Below, one piece after another: positions 33,407 through 42,011 of a stretch of 64,000 nt of DNA (position 1 is the stretch's first letter; every line of letters starts with the position of its first letter). The stretch is from JAAEPI01 sp964352625 (lineage in GTDB: Bacteria > Bacteroidota > Bacteroidia > Cytophagales > Cyclobacteriaceae), in contig CAYGSD010000010.1 of assembly GCA_964352625.1 (NCBI GenBank), positions 62,001-126,000 on the forward strand. Direction: 5' to 3'. The notes under the pieces are model-generated. The model did no database searches. It was not told the origin of the DNA and saw only the letters and a list, made by a program, of their open reading frames with translations. The position numbers and the translations under genes are program-made.

Positions 33407-34000
33407 ATGCCTAAATCTGTCCATATCTTCTCCGGTCATTCTCTTGCGATAGAATGGCTTCAAACTGAGTTGGGGAAGCTGGGGTGGAATGCAGAGATTA
33501 GAAAATCTGGGATAAGCAAGGAATCCATTGCCATTGTTGATATTGGGAAGTCTGAAGACGTGAAGCTCATTCAAGAAGCCGAGGATCGCGGTGTTCCGAT
33601 TGTGATCTTCTCACGATTGCCAGAAAGGAAGTTGCTTAGCATCCTTTATGAATTTGAAGTAAACGGTTTTATACATTGGGCCAGTGATCTGAACTCTATC
33701 CGGCTTACTATGGAGGCGGCTGATAAAGATGATGAGTACTTTGATGAAAAAATCCTTTCACTGATACTAACAGGGAAATATCAGGCTATTTATGAACGAA
33801 TCTCTTCTCTTTCCAATCGGGAATTGGAAATCATTGATGGGATAATGGATGATCTGACTAACGATGAAATAGCAGAACGCTTCGTGCTAAGCGTGAGAAC
33901 GGTGAACGCCCACAAACGAAACATACTCCAGAAACTTGAAGAAAGAAGTTTGGTTGGTGTTGCCAGAACTATGCTGGATTTCACACTCAGGTATAATTAA
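33407..34000 (+). CDS. LuxR-type regulator with degenerate receiver
   Basis: 197 residues. The C-terminus (about 130-195) is a clear LuxR helix-turn-helix: LSNRELEIIDGIMDDLTNDEIAERFVLSVRTVNAHKRNIL. The N-terminal 120 residues have the length of a receiver but lack the usual paired acidic residues near the start (SVHIFSGHS). The phospho-acceptor position may be Asp in IAIVDIGKSED, and the Thr/Lys positions are poor (IVIFSRLPE, FIHWASD). It may respond without phosphorylation. It faces the nine-PAS kinase gene, sharing TTAA as stop. Confidence 0.78.
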   Translation: MPKSVHIFSGHSLAIEWLQTELGKLGWNAEIRKSGISKESIAIVDIGKSEDVKLIQEAEDRGVPIVIFSRLPERKLLSILYEFEVNGFIHWASDLNSIRLTMEAADKDDEYFDEKILSLILTGKYQAIYERISSLSNRELEIIDGIMDDLTNDEIAERFVLSVRTVNAHKRNILQKLEERSLVGVARTMLDFTLRYN

Positions 34001-37000
34001 AAGATTATTTCCAACCCGTTTTCCGGGTGAACCTGAATTTTTCCGTGTAGCTGATTTACAAAAGTTTTTATCAATGACATCCCCAGGCTGGTCGATTTCA
34101 TTTCAAGAACATCTCCGGGAATCTTCGCTCCAGAATTGGTCACGATTAAATGTTTATTATCATCAGCCACTTTAAACTGAACATTCACTTCACCAGAATC
34201 TTGATCCTTGAATCCATGCTTAAAAGCATTGGCCACAATCTCCGAAACTATCAATCCGCAGAGCAATGCCACATCCACATCCATGAGGTACTCGTCTGAA
34301 ACTATGTTCATCTTATAGTTTCCACCTCCACCCACGAGTAGTGCATTCAGGCTGCCGAGCAAATGGTTTAAGTATTCTGAAATGTCTATCTCCGAAACAT
34401 TATAGAATCGATAAAGCTGGTCATGCACTACGGCCATCGATTTCACTCTTAGGGTGCAATCGTCAAATACCTTCTTGGATTCCTCGTCTTGCAAATCCAA
34501 AGACTTGAGTGCCAAAATGGAAGAAATCATTTGCATATTGTTCTTCACTCTGTGGTGCACCTCCTTGATGAGTATGTCTTTTTCGTACAGCGAAACTTCC
34601 AAGCGGTTCAGGAGTTCCTTATCCGACGTGATATCCGTTATTACACCCAGCAACCTTTCAAGACCATTTTCTCCATGTATTTGACGAGTCACCGACCGGA
34701 AATGCCTGGTGTCATTCTTAAGGTTTAGCCGAAAATCTCCTTCTACCAGTTCCTCGCCAGCCTTAATTCTGTTTTTTAGGTTGATCATTTTCTGTTCATC
34801 TTCTGGGTGAACCACCTTCATAAGGTCTTTCCAAGAATTAAATTTATTAGGTGGATCAAGCTGAAATAGCTCATACATGGTGGGCTCATAATGTACTATT
34901 CGATCTATTTGATTGAGCTCCCAGACACCAATACTGGCTCCCTCCATTGCCAATGAAAGTCGCTGTGAGAGATGCTCAATCTCCAGTTCGTAATTTTTAC
35001 TCTTGGTGATATCCTGAATGGTGCCGACAATTCTAACAGCTCTATCTCCTGCCATCTCTACCGTTCCAAGACACTCCAACCAGATGATTTTTTTGGTCTT
35101 AAGTGTGACAGCCTGCCCGGTATAGTCCAAATTGCCTCCGCCTCTGAATAGGCTATCAAATGTTTCTATCACCTTTTCAACGTCTCCTTTAGGAGTTAGG
35201 AAAGGCAGCAATTCAAAGGTCTTCTGTTGGTTGCTGTCGATTTCAAGAATTTCATCAAATACGGGCGATGATTGAAACGTGCGCGATTCTGGATTGAGGA
35301 CGAAGTTTCCTATTCGAGCCAAGGACTGTGCTTGAAGCAAATCCTGTCTGTTGCTTTTCAATTCACGCTCGGTCTTTTTTAGCAGGGTGATATCGGTCAC
35401 TACCGCAAGTGATCTTGAAAAGGCCGTGCCCTTGCCTTCTTCAATAGCCGAGAGGAGAGTCTCAATGACATCCCCATTCTTGGTGATGAAATGATAGGAT
35501 ACATCGAAAATTGATCCTTTCTCAAAAAAGACGGGTAAGATTATGTCGGCATCATTCTGAGATTCCTTAGTGAGAAAATCACGCAAATTCTTGCCTATTA
35601 CCTCGTGTCTTTTGTACCCTAGTTTTTCTAACCAGAAATTACTCACGCTGACTAGCTTTCCCTGAGGATCAATGGAATGCATCATCACAGGGGTATGATT
35701 GTAAATGTTACGATAGTTTCTTAGTGACTCCTCCAGGGCTTGCTCCACTCGCTTTCGTACTGTGACTTCTTGCAGGGTGATCACCAAGCTGTCAAATTTG
35801 GGCTGGAGTTTGCTGCATCGCATCACAAACCAACTTTGCGAATTCTTGTCTAAGGATACTTCAAATTCAAACAAATTGGACTCGTCATTTATCACCGCAC
35901 CTAGGCCATCGATCAAGGTGATTCTATCGTCCATTTGATGAATTGTTTCTAGGAAATTATTTCCTACCGTGGCGGATTTCAATTGGCTAAGTTTCTCGGA
36001 AATGTTGTCCCATACTTTATTGGTCAATGTGATCTGGCCCTTCGTGGACATTACCATCAGGCCAAGAGAAAGAGAGTCAATGGTTTCTTTCTGAAAATCC
36101 TCGCTTCTTTCCAGTCTCTCCAGAGCGGTCTTTCTTCGCGTGATGTCTTCAAGAATCATAACGAATCGTGTTTCCAAAGAATGCGGATCTATGTAGGCGG
36201 AAACATCATTCCTAACCCAAACTTCTTCTCCTTGCTTATTGACTAGCTTTCCCTCAGATTGAATTTTTCTTGACGGGTCATTGACGAGCTCTCTCACGAC
36301 ATCTCTCAAAGGCTCTTTGTAGGTCGGGTGCGCATGATCTAAGATGGTTCGCTCCTTGTCGGATGCCTTTTTGGTAAGCCCAACTATCGATTCGAATTTT
36401 TGGTTGAAATCCAGCAACTTGAAATTTCTGTTGGTTATCACAATGCCGTGTCCCGCCTCCTCGAAAACGCTTCTAAACTTGAGCTCACTAACTTGCACGT
36501 TCTGGAGGATTTGCCTCGATTCGCTGATGTCATCGATAATACCAACCAGCATGATCTCTCCAGTTGATGGATTCTTAAAAGTAGAGGTGCTCACATTGAC
36601 CCAAAAGGCCGTTCCGTCTTTGCGGACATAGCGTTTCTCTACGGTCGATCTTCTTGTCTTGCCATCCGCCATCATTCTCAAACGCTCCCTTGTGGATTTC
36701 AAATCATCCGGATGGGTGATATCTAATGTGGTGATCTTGTTCTCAAGCTCCCCTTTGTTGTACCCCAGCAACTTGAGTGCTCGCTTATTCGCTTCCTGAA
36801 AAACGCCCTTCGAGTTGGCAATGGCTATACCATGACCTGCATTTTCAAAGATGCTTCTGAATTTTATTTCATTCAATCTGATGTCTTCCTGAACCCTTTT
36901 CGTTTCAGTAATGTCCACCATGTAACCAACTACGTACTTAAGGTTTGCCTTGGTGTCGAACACGCCCGTCCCGGTATCTCTGATCGTCACCCAATGTCCT

Positions 37001-38022
37001 TCTCGGTGTTTGACCTCATACTCTATGGTATATTTTCTCCGCTTTTGAACACTCCCTCTCCAAACTGGATCTAGCCTTTCCAGATCCTCTGGTTTAATCA
37101 GCTTGCGCCACTGCACTTCTCCACTCATGAATAGTTCTATCGGGTAGCCCGTGATTTCCGAGACAGGCTTGTTCATATATATCAACTCATAAGGATCATG
37201 CGAGATCATGTATGTCACTCCATGTAAGTTTTGGATCAGCGCCGTGAGTGTTTCTTCACTTTCTGAGAGCCGCTTTTGAATCTCCACACGCTTGGTCACA
37301 TCTTCATTGAAGACCACCACCCTGTCGACTTTTCCATCGTCATCAAGCAAGGGAAAGTACTTTGTACTGACATATTTTGCATTGAGGGTGCTAACGGCCG
37401 GACTGAACTCGACATCTCCAAATTCCCCGCTACTCCCTTTGAGAGCATGCTTAAAATGCTTTTCAAGTCCCATCCCCACTATGTTTTTGTCCATCAGGAG
37501 ATTGTACCAACCGACGGCCTTCTCTCTGGGGACTCCCCAAAGCTTCTCCCAGGCTTTGTTGGCACCTATTAATGTGGCCTGCTTATCATAAACATGGATC
37601 GCGATTGGAGATTCCTCGTTCAATAAGTTCAATCCAAAGTTCCGTTGGTTCTTTTCTTTGTGATCTGGATCCAATAAAAGATTGAAAAGGAACATCTGTT
37701 CACTGCCTTCTAAAACTTGGGCATTCATTAGATGCCATTTGATTCCATTGGCTCCCTTTACTCCAAGTCGAATTGTTTCAGTGCTTTTAAGGGTTGAAAA
37801 TACCTTTAAAATCGGGGTAGACTTTGACAGTGGCTTGCCGGATTCCTGAATGAATCCTCCTAGGATTTCTGAAACCAAGATTCCATTTTTCAAATCTGAA
37901 ATTAATTCCTTAGCGGATTTGTTGAAGTATACAATTTGTCCTGAGGAGTCAGCCACAAAAACTCCTGACAAGAATTGATCGAATAGTTTGAAAGAATTTA
38001 CTTCTGGGTTGCTTTGGGTCAT
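33997..38022 (-). CDS. Nine-PAS-domain histidine kinase (HisKA_2 type)
   Basis: 1341 residues from ATG 38022 (a TTG four codons upstream is open too). No membrane helix, so it is cytosolic. I count nine successive PAS-type repeats of 110-130 residues, for example FRSIFENAGHGIAIANSKG and FRSVFEEAGHGIVITNRN, several ending in PAC-like boundary segments (DITETKR, DISESRQ, DITRRKT). The last 200 residues form a HisKA_2 kinase: EVHHRVKNNMQMISSILALK with the phospho-acceptor His, then a HATPase (GLIVSEIVANAFKHGF, SLGMSLIKTFVNQLHG). Such kinases usually sense redox, ligands or light through PAS. There is no adjacent partner except the LuxR protein across the shared stop and the SiaC-like gene upstream. 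Confidence 0.9.
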   Translation of the reverse strand: MTQSNPEVNSFKLFDQFLSGVFVADSSGQIVYFNKSAKELISDLKNGILVSEILGGFIQESGKPLSKSTPILKVFSTLKSTETIRLGVKGANGIKWHLMNAQVLEGSEQMFLFNLLLDPDHKEKNQRNFGLNLLNEESPIAIHVYDKQATLIGANKAWEKLWGVPREKAVGWYNLLMDKNIVGMGLEKHFKHALKGSSGEFGDVEFSPAVSTLNAKYVSTKYFPLLDDDGKVDRVVVFNEDVTKRVEIQKRLSESEETLTALIQNLHGVTYMISHDPYELIYMNKPVSEITGYPIELFMSGEVQWRKLIKPEDLERLDPVWRGSVQKRRKYTIEYEVKHREGHWVTIRDTGTGVFDTKANLKYVVGYMVDITETKRVQEDIRLNEIKFRSIFENAGHGIAIANSKGVFQEANKRALKLLGYNKGELENKITTLDITHPDDLKSTRERLRMMADGKTRRSTVEKRYVRKDGTAFWVNVSTSTFKNPSTGEIMLVGIIDDISESRQILQNVQVSELKFRSVFEEAGHGIVITNRNFKLLDFNQKFESIVGLTKKASDKERTILDHAHPTYKEPLRDVVRELVNDPSRKIQSEGKLVNKQGEEVWVRNDVSAYIDPHSLETRFVMILEDITRRKTALERLERSEDFQKETIDSLSLGLMVMSTKGQITLTNKVWDNISEKLSQLKSATVGNNFLETIHQMDDRITLIDGLGAVINDESNLFEFEVSLDKNSQSWFVMRCSKLQPKFDSLVITLQEVTVRKRVEQALEESLRNYRNIYNHTPVMMHSIDPQGKLVSVSNFWLEKLGYKRHEVIGKNLRDFLTKESQNDADIILPVFFEKGSIFDVSYHFITKNGDVIETLLSAIEEGKGTAFSRSLAVVTDITLLKKTERELKSNRQDLLQAQSLARIGNFVLNPESRTFQSSPVFDEILEIDSNQQKTFELLPFLTPKGDVEKVIETFDSLFRGGGNLDYTGQAVTLKTKKIIWLECLGTVEMAGDRAVRIVGTIQDITKSKNYELEIEHLSQRLSLAMEGASIGVWELNQIDRIVHYEPTMYELFQLDPPNKFNSWKDLMKVVHPEDEQKMINLKNRIKAGEELVEGDFRLNLKNDTRHFRSVTRQIHGENGLERLLGVITDITSDKELLNRLEVSLYEKDILIKEVHHRVKNNMQMISSILALKSLDLQDEESKKVFDDCTLRVKSMAVVHDQLYRFYNVSEIDISEYLNHLLGSLNALLVGGGGNYKMNIVSDEYLMDVDVALLCGLIVSEIVANAFKHGFKDQDSGEVNVQFKVADDNKHLIVTNSGAKIPGDVLEMKSTSLGMSLIKTFVNQLHGKIQVHPENGLEIIF

Positions 38023-38206
38023 TTGGGTCTTCAAAAAGAGACTGACAAGTTACATCTTCATTAAAAACTGGATTGACACGAGCCATGAAAATTTATGATT
38101 GGTGGTACTCATTTTACCTAAGTGAAATTGTGAAGAAACTACAATCTTATGCGAGGGTTAGGCTGTATTACTTTGTGATATAATTCATCAAAGAAATTTT
38201 CTTCAC

Positions 38207-38650
38207 ATGATGGTACTTGAAAAAACTTATTCATCCACTGCAGAAATGATAGACAATTCAGTTGATCATTTGTCCCTAATGATAGAGCCGACTAAGGTTA
38301 CACCTTTTGTGCAGCTCGATGCAAGAAATGGCACGCTTGCCTTCAAAGGACGATCTTCTCCAAGTGCGTCGCTTGAGTTTTACTACCCCATCATGTCGAG
38401 TATTGATCGAGCCTTCACCAGCGGAGTTTCTTCCATCACAGCAAATTTTGCATTCGAATACTTCAATACGAGTAGTTCTAAGTGTCTTTTTGACATTCTA
38501 AAGCGTCTTGCTCAGTTTGAAAATCGTGGGATGGATGTGAAAATCAATTGGTACTATGAAGAGGATGACGAAGACATGAGAGAGACAGGAGAAGACTATG
38601 AAGATGTACTGGGTCTCACATTCAATTTTATAGAGATAGAAGGATTTTAA
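38207..38650 (+). CDS. SiaC-type regulatory phosphoprotein (DUF1987)
   Basis: 147 residues matching the SiaC/DUF1987 family: an N-terminal strand region (PFVQLDARNGTLAFKGRSSP), then EFYYPIMSSIDRAF, and the phosphorylation segment FEYFNTSSSKCLFDILK, whose Thr/Ser is the site controlled by the SiaA/SiaB pair in Pseudomonas. The acidic tail (YYEEDDEDMRETGEDYED) is typical. In that system the protein switches a diguanylate cyclase. No SiaA, SiaB or GGDEF gene is in the window. It diverges from the nine-PAS kinase across 184 bp. Confidence 0.82.
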   Translation: MMVLEKTYSSTAEMIDNSVDHLSLMIEPTKVTPFVQLDARNGTLAFKGRSSPSASLEFYYPIMSSIDRAFTSGVSSITANFAFEYFNTSSSKCLFDILKRLAQFENRGMDVKINWYYEEDDEDMRETGEDYEDVLGLTFNFIEIEGF

Positions 38651-38692
38651 AGAGCATAACGTCCAAGTCAAACAAAGTGTGATTAGAGAAAA

Positions 38693-38720
38693 GGGTATCC
38701 GTAATACGGATGCCTTTTTT
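38693..38720 (+). terminator. Terminator after the SiaC-like gene
   Basis: GGTATCCG-TAATA-CGGATGCC pairs over 8 bp with one wobble, followed directly by a run of six T. It lies about 40 bp past the stop. Confidence 0.8.
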
Positions 38721-38740
38721 ATTTTATTGGCGTCAAAGAG

Positions 38741-38812
38741 TGGCCCCTCCAGGAATCGAACCTGGATCTAGAGTTTAGGAAACTCCTATTCTATCCATTG
38801 AACTAAGGGGCC
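38741..38812 (-). tRNA. tRNA-Arg (anticodon CCT)
   Basis: Read on the minus strand: acceptor GGCCCCT/AGGGGCC, anticodon stem with loop TTCCTAA (anticodon CCT, decoding AGG), T arm CCAGGTTCGATTCCTGG, discriminator A. CCA is not encoded. Confidence 0.93.
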
Positions 38813-38839
38813 AAACATGAGCAAGCAAATCTAAAACTC

Positions 38840-39973
38840 TCAGTACACTTGGTCGTGAACGTAATTTGGATAAATCTTCATGTGCACCTTCAATACCTCT
38901 GCTAAAAGCTTATCGCGCAGTTCGTCTAGGTTTTTTTTGTTTTTCGCCGACATACAAACGATCTGAGATCCCGAAGTATCTGTAAACGGCTCTTCCTCGC
39001 CACTGAGCAAATCGGTCTTGTTATAGACCGTGATTACCGGAATGCCGTCAGCGCCGATTTCGGTCAATGTTTGCTGCACCACTTCCATGTGATCTTGGTA
39101 GGCGACATTCGCCGCATCGACCACATGAATCAAAATATCGGCTTCATTTACTTCGGCTAGGGTCGATTTAAAACTTTCGATTAATGCATGAGGCAATTTT
39201 CTGATAAACCCTACCGTATCGGATAGAAGAAAAGGAATATTGCCCAACACCACTTTTCTCACCGTGGAGTCCACCGTAGCAAAAAGCTCATCCTTAGCGT
39301 ACACATTTTCCTTGCTTAAGAGATTCATTATGGTGGATTTCCCCGCATTGGTGTATCCCACCAGAGCTACTCGCACTATACCCTCTCTTGACTTACGCCG
39401 AGTTTGTGCTTGCAACTCCATCTTGTCTAGTTTCTTGCGCAAGACAGAAATTTGATTTCGAATATTTCGTCTATCCGTCTCGATTTCTTTTTCACCGGCT
39501 CCACCCCTTGTTCCGGTTCCTCCTCTTTGCCGCTCCAGGTGAGTCCACATACGAGTCAGTCTTGGCAGCAGGTATTGATTCCTGGCCAGCTCCACCTGTG
39601 TTTGGGCTTGAGCCGTTTTTGCCCTTTCAAGGAAAATATCAAGGATGAGCAAGCTTCTGTCATAAATTTTCACCTTGAGCTCTCGCTCCAAATTGCGAAG
39701 CTGCGATGGCGTGAGATCGTCATCAAATACGACCACATCCACATCCATCATCTTGATGTATTCTGAGATTTCGTTCAGTTTTCCACTTCCAACGAAGGTC
39801 TTTGAATCTGGGTTATCTAGCTTCTGATAAAACCTTTCTAACACTTCGATTCTCAGTGTGCCGGCAAGGAACTCCAGCTCATCAAGGAATTCCCTAATTC
39901 GCTCCGGTGACTCAGACTTTCCTCCGACTCCCACAATGATCCCTTTGGGATCTTCCTTTTTGGTTTCAATCAT
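38840..39973 (-). CDS. hflX: GTPase HflX
   Basis: 377 residues from ATG 39973. The N-terminal HflX domain (about 10-185) includes FVGSGKLNEI, VVFDDDLTPSQLRNLE and the conserved glycine-rich GGTGTRGGAGEKEIETDRR, followed by a G domain with P-loop VGYTNAGKSTIMNLL, DTVGFIRKLPH (G3) and YNKTDLL (G4). HflX binds the large ribosomal subunit and rescues or splits stalled ribosomes, especially under stress. Single gene, transcribed toward the neighbouring tRNA. Confidence 0.93.
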   Translation of the reverse strand: MIETKKEDPKGIIVGVGGKSESPERIREFLDELEFLAGTLRIEVLERFYQKLDNPDSKTFVGSGKLNEISEYIKMMDVDVVVFDDDLTPSQLRNLERELKVKIYDRSLLILDIFLERAKTAQAQTQVELARNQYLLPRLTRMWTHLERQRGGTGTRGGAGEKEIETDRRNIRNQISVLRKKLDKMELQAQTRRKSREGIVRVALVGYTNAGKSTIMNLLSKENVYAKDELFATVDSTVRKVVLGNIPFLLSDTVGFIRKLPHALIESFKSTLAEVNEADILIHVVDAANVAYQDHMEVVQQTLTEIGADGIPVITVYNKTDLLSGEEEPFTDTSGSQIVCMSAKNKKNLDELRDKLLAEVLKVHMKIYPNYVHDQVY

Positions 39974-40024
39974 TCCCACACCGCAAAACTAATTCAGATT
40001 CAGACTTAAAAATTATATTGCCTC

Positions 40025-41140
40025 GTGTCTCTGAAAATTGCCATCATCCTGAATACCTCTTGGAATGCCTTCAATTTTAGAAAAGGGCTGATTCAACATT
40101 TCTTATCCAAAGGTCATGAAGTGGTGATTATTGCGCCTAAAGATGAAAGTGTCCCCGCCCTGATACAATGGGGCACTAAACACATCCATGTTTTTCTGGA
40201 CAAGGGTGGAATGAACCCAATTCTCGATTTGAAATATCAGCGGGCTTTGAAGGCTATTCTCAAAAAAGAAAAACCAGATATCGCTCTGACGTACACCATC
40301 AAGCCGAACATCTATGGCTCCCTGGCATGTAGCTCCGTGGGAATCCCGGTCATCAATAATGTCAGTGGACTAGGCACTACATTTTTGTGGAAAGGGTGGG
40401 TTCAGAAAGTAGCGAGCATGCTATACCAGCGGGCATTTAACCGATCAAATTTCATTTTCTTTCAGAATAAAGACGACCGAGCACTCTTTCTTCAAAATGT
40501 GAAGGCGCCAATATCAAAAACCGGCCTACTTCCGGGCTCTGGAATTGACCTGAAATTTTATAAATCAGCTCCTCCCAACTTTGATCGGCCATTAAGAATA
40601 TTGATGATCGGGCGGCTGATAATAGACAAAGGGGTTCGAGAGTTTTGGTCAGCTGCGGATCAACTGATTGAAGAATTTCCTGATCTTGAATTTCTATTAG
40701 CAGGTGGCTATGATGAGGCGCACAAACGAAGTATTTCCTCGGAGGAATTGGCTGATTTAAAAGCGTCCAGGAGCATCCAATACCTTGGACAGATAAATGA
40801 TGTAAAAGCGGCAATCGCAGATGCTGACTTGATTGTGCTGCCTAGCTACCGGGAAGGGACGCCTCGAACGCTACTAGAGGGAGCTGCAATGTCGAGACCT
40901 TTGATAGCTACCGATGTGCCTGGGTGTCGTGAAGTGATCGACGATGGAGTGAATGGATTTCTTTGCGAAAAGCAGAATAGTGAAAGCCTGGTTCGAAAAA
41001 TAAAATTATTCCGGTCTCTGTCATTAGAAGAGAAAATCCATATGTCACATGCTTCACGTAGATTGGTAGAAAATCGCTTCGACCAATCCATCGTTATTGA
41101 TGAGTACGAGAGAAAAATAAACCAACTCACCAAGTCTTGA
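40025..41140 (+). CDS. Glycosyltransferase family 4
   Basis: 371 residues from GTG 40025. The N-terminal half (KIAIILNTSWNAFNFRKGLIQHFLSKGHEV) and the C-terminal GT-B donor domain (ILMIGRLIIDKGVREF, VLPSYREGTPRTLLEGAAMSRPLIATDVPGCREVIDDGVNGFL) show the GT4 pattern, including the EGTPRTLLEGAA segment with its EX7E Glu pair. It transfers a sugar in the cytoplasm to a lipid-linked or growing glycan. Its position before the export genes suggests surface polysaccharide assembly. Donor sugar not readable. Confidence 0.88.
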   Translation: MSLKIAIILNTSWNAFNFRKGLIQHFLSKGHEVVIIAPKDESVPALIQWGTKHIHVFLDKGGMNPILDLKYQRALKAILKKEKPDIALTYTIKPNIYGSLACSSVGIPVINNVSGLGTTFLWKGWVQKVASMLYQRAFNRSNFIFFQNKDDRALFLQNVKAPISKTGLLPGSGIDLKFYKSAPPNFDRPLRILMIGRLIIDKGVREFWSAADQLIEEFPDLEFLLAGGYDEAHKRSISSEELADLKASRSIQYLGQINDVKAAIADADLIVLPSYREGTPRTLLEGAAMSRPLIATDVPGCREVIDDGVNGFLCEKQNSESLVRKIKLFRSLSLEEKIHMSHASRRLVENRFDQSIVIDEYERKINQLTKS

Positions 41141-41198
41141 TTCCTTGTAAACGGGGCGGTTTTTCGTTTATTTCGCCCTATAAAGTACTGATTCTCGC

Positions 41199-42011
41199 AT
41201 GAAGTTCTTCTCATTTGTCCTTATCACCGCTATGATTCTCGCTACAAGCTGCCAAGCTTATAAACGCGATTTGATTCTTCGGTTTGATGAAAATTTTGAT
41301 CCCAGCAACCTGACCAAATCGGTCAATCGAGCGGCAGAGAATTATGTTATTCAGTCTGGTGATTTAATCCGAGTTGATGTGTTCACAAATGGCGGAGAGC
41401 AACTGACGGACCCCAGCTTCGAGCTGTCACAAGGCGCCAATTCCATACAGCAAATTCAATTCAAAGACCGATTTACTTACCTAATTCTTGAAGATGGCAC
41501 TGTCCGCTTGCCTAAAGTCGGGGACATGAAATTACATGGCCTGACAATTGACCAAGCCGAGGAACTTCTTCAAGAAGCTTATGAAGAATTCTATGTAGAT
41601 GCCTTTGTCAAAATCCGAACGGCCAATAGGCGTGTAGTCGTGCTTGGTGCCATTGGCAATACTGGACAAAATGTTATTGGCTCTGGTGGCGTGGTTGTTC
41701 CATTGGAAAATGAGAATGTAAATATTCTAGAAGTCCTTGCACTTGCCGGAGGCATTCAGCAAGGTGGTGAAGTTTCAAACATTAAGCTAATTCGTGGAGA
41801 CCTGAATTCTCCAGAAGTATATTCTATTGACCTCAGCACTATCTCAGGTATGCAGCAATCTGGTATGATAGTTGAATCCGGTGACGTGATTTACGTGGAA
41901 CCATGGAGGAGACCATTCAACCAGACCCTAAGAGATATTGCTCCGGCTTTGAGCTTGGCGACCAGCGTGACCACACTTTTAATTGTTATTCAAAGTACCA
42001 ACGGTAAATAG
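41199..42011 (+). CDS. Polysaccharide export lipoprotein (Wza-like OPX)
   Basis: 270 residues with a lipoprotein signal (MKFFSFVLITAMILATSC). The poly-export domain begins YVIQSGDLIRVDVF and continues through LPKVGDMKLHGLTIDQAEELL; an SLBB-like domain follows (RRVVVLGAIGNTGQNVI to LALAGGIQQGGEVSNIKLIR). A C-terminal helix (DIAPALSLATSVTTLLIVI) could span the outer membrane or dock. It would form the export channel working with the kinase encoded next, which begins at its stop codon. Confidence 0.9.
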   Translation: MKFFSFVLITAMILATSCQAYKRDLILRFDENFDPSNLTKSVNRAAENYVIQSGDLIRVDVFTNGGEQLTDPSFELSQGANSIQQIQFKDRFTYLILEDGTVRLPKVGDMKLHGLTIDQAEELLQEAYEEFYVDAFVKIRTANRRVVVLGAIGNTGQNVIGSGGVVVPLENENVNILEVLALAGGIQQGGEVSNIKLIRGDLNSPEVYSIDLSTISGMQQSGMIVESGDVIYVEPWRRPFNQTLRDIAPALSLATSVTTLLIVIQSTNGK

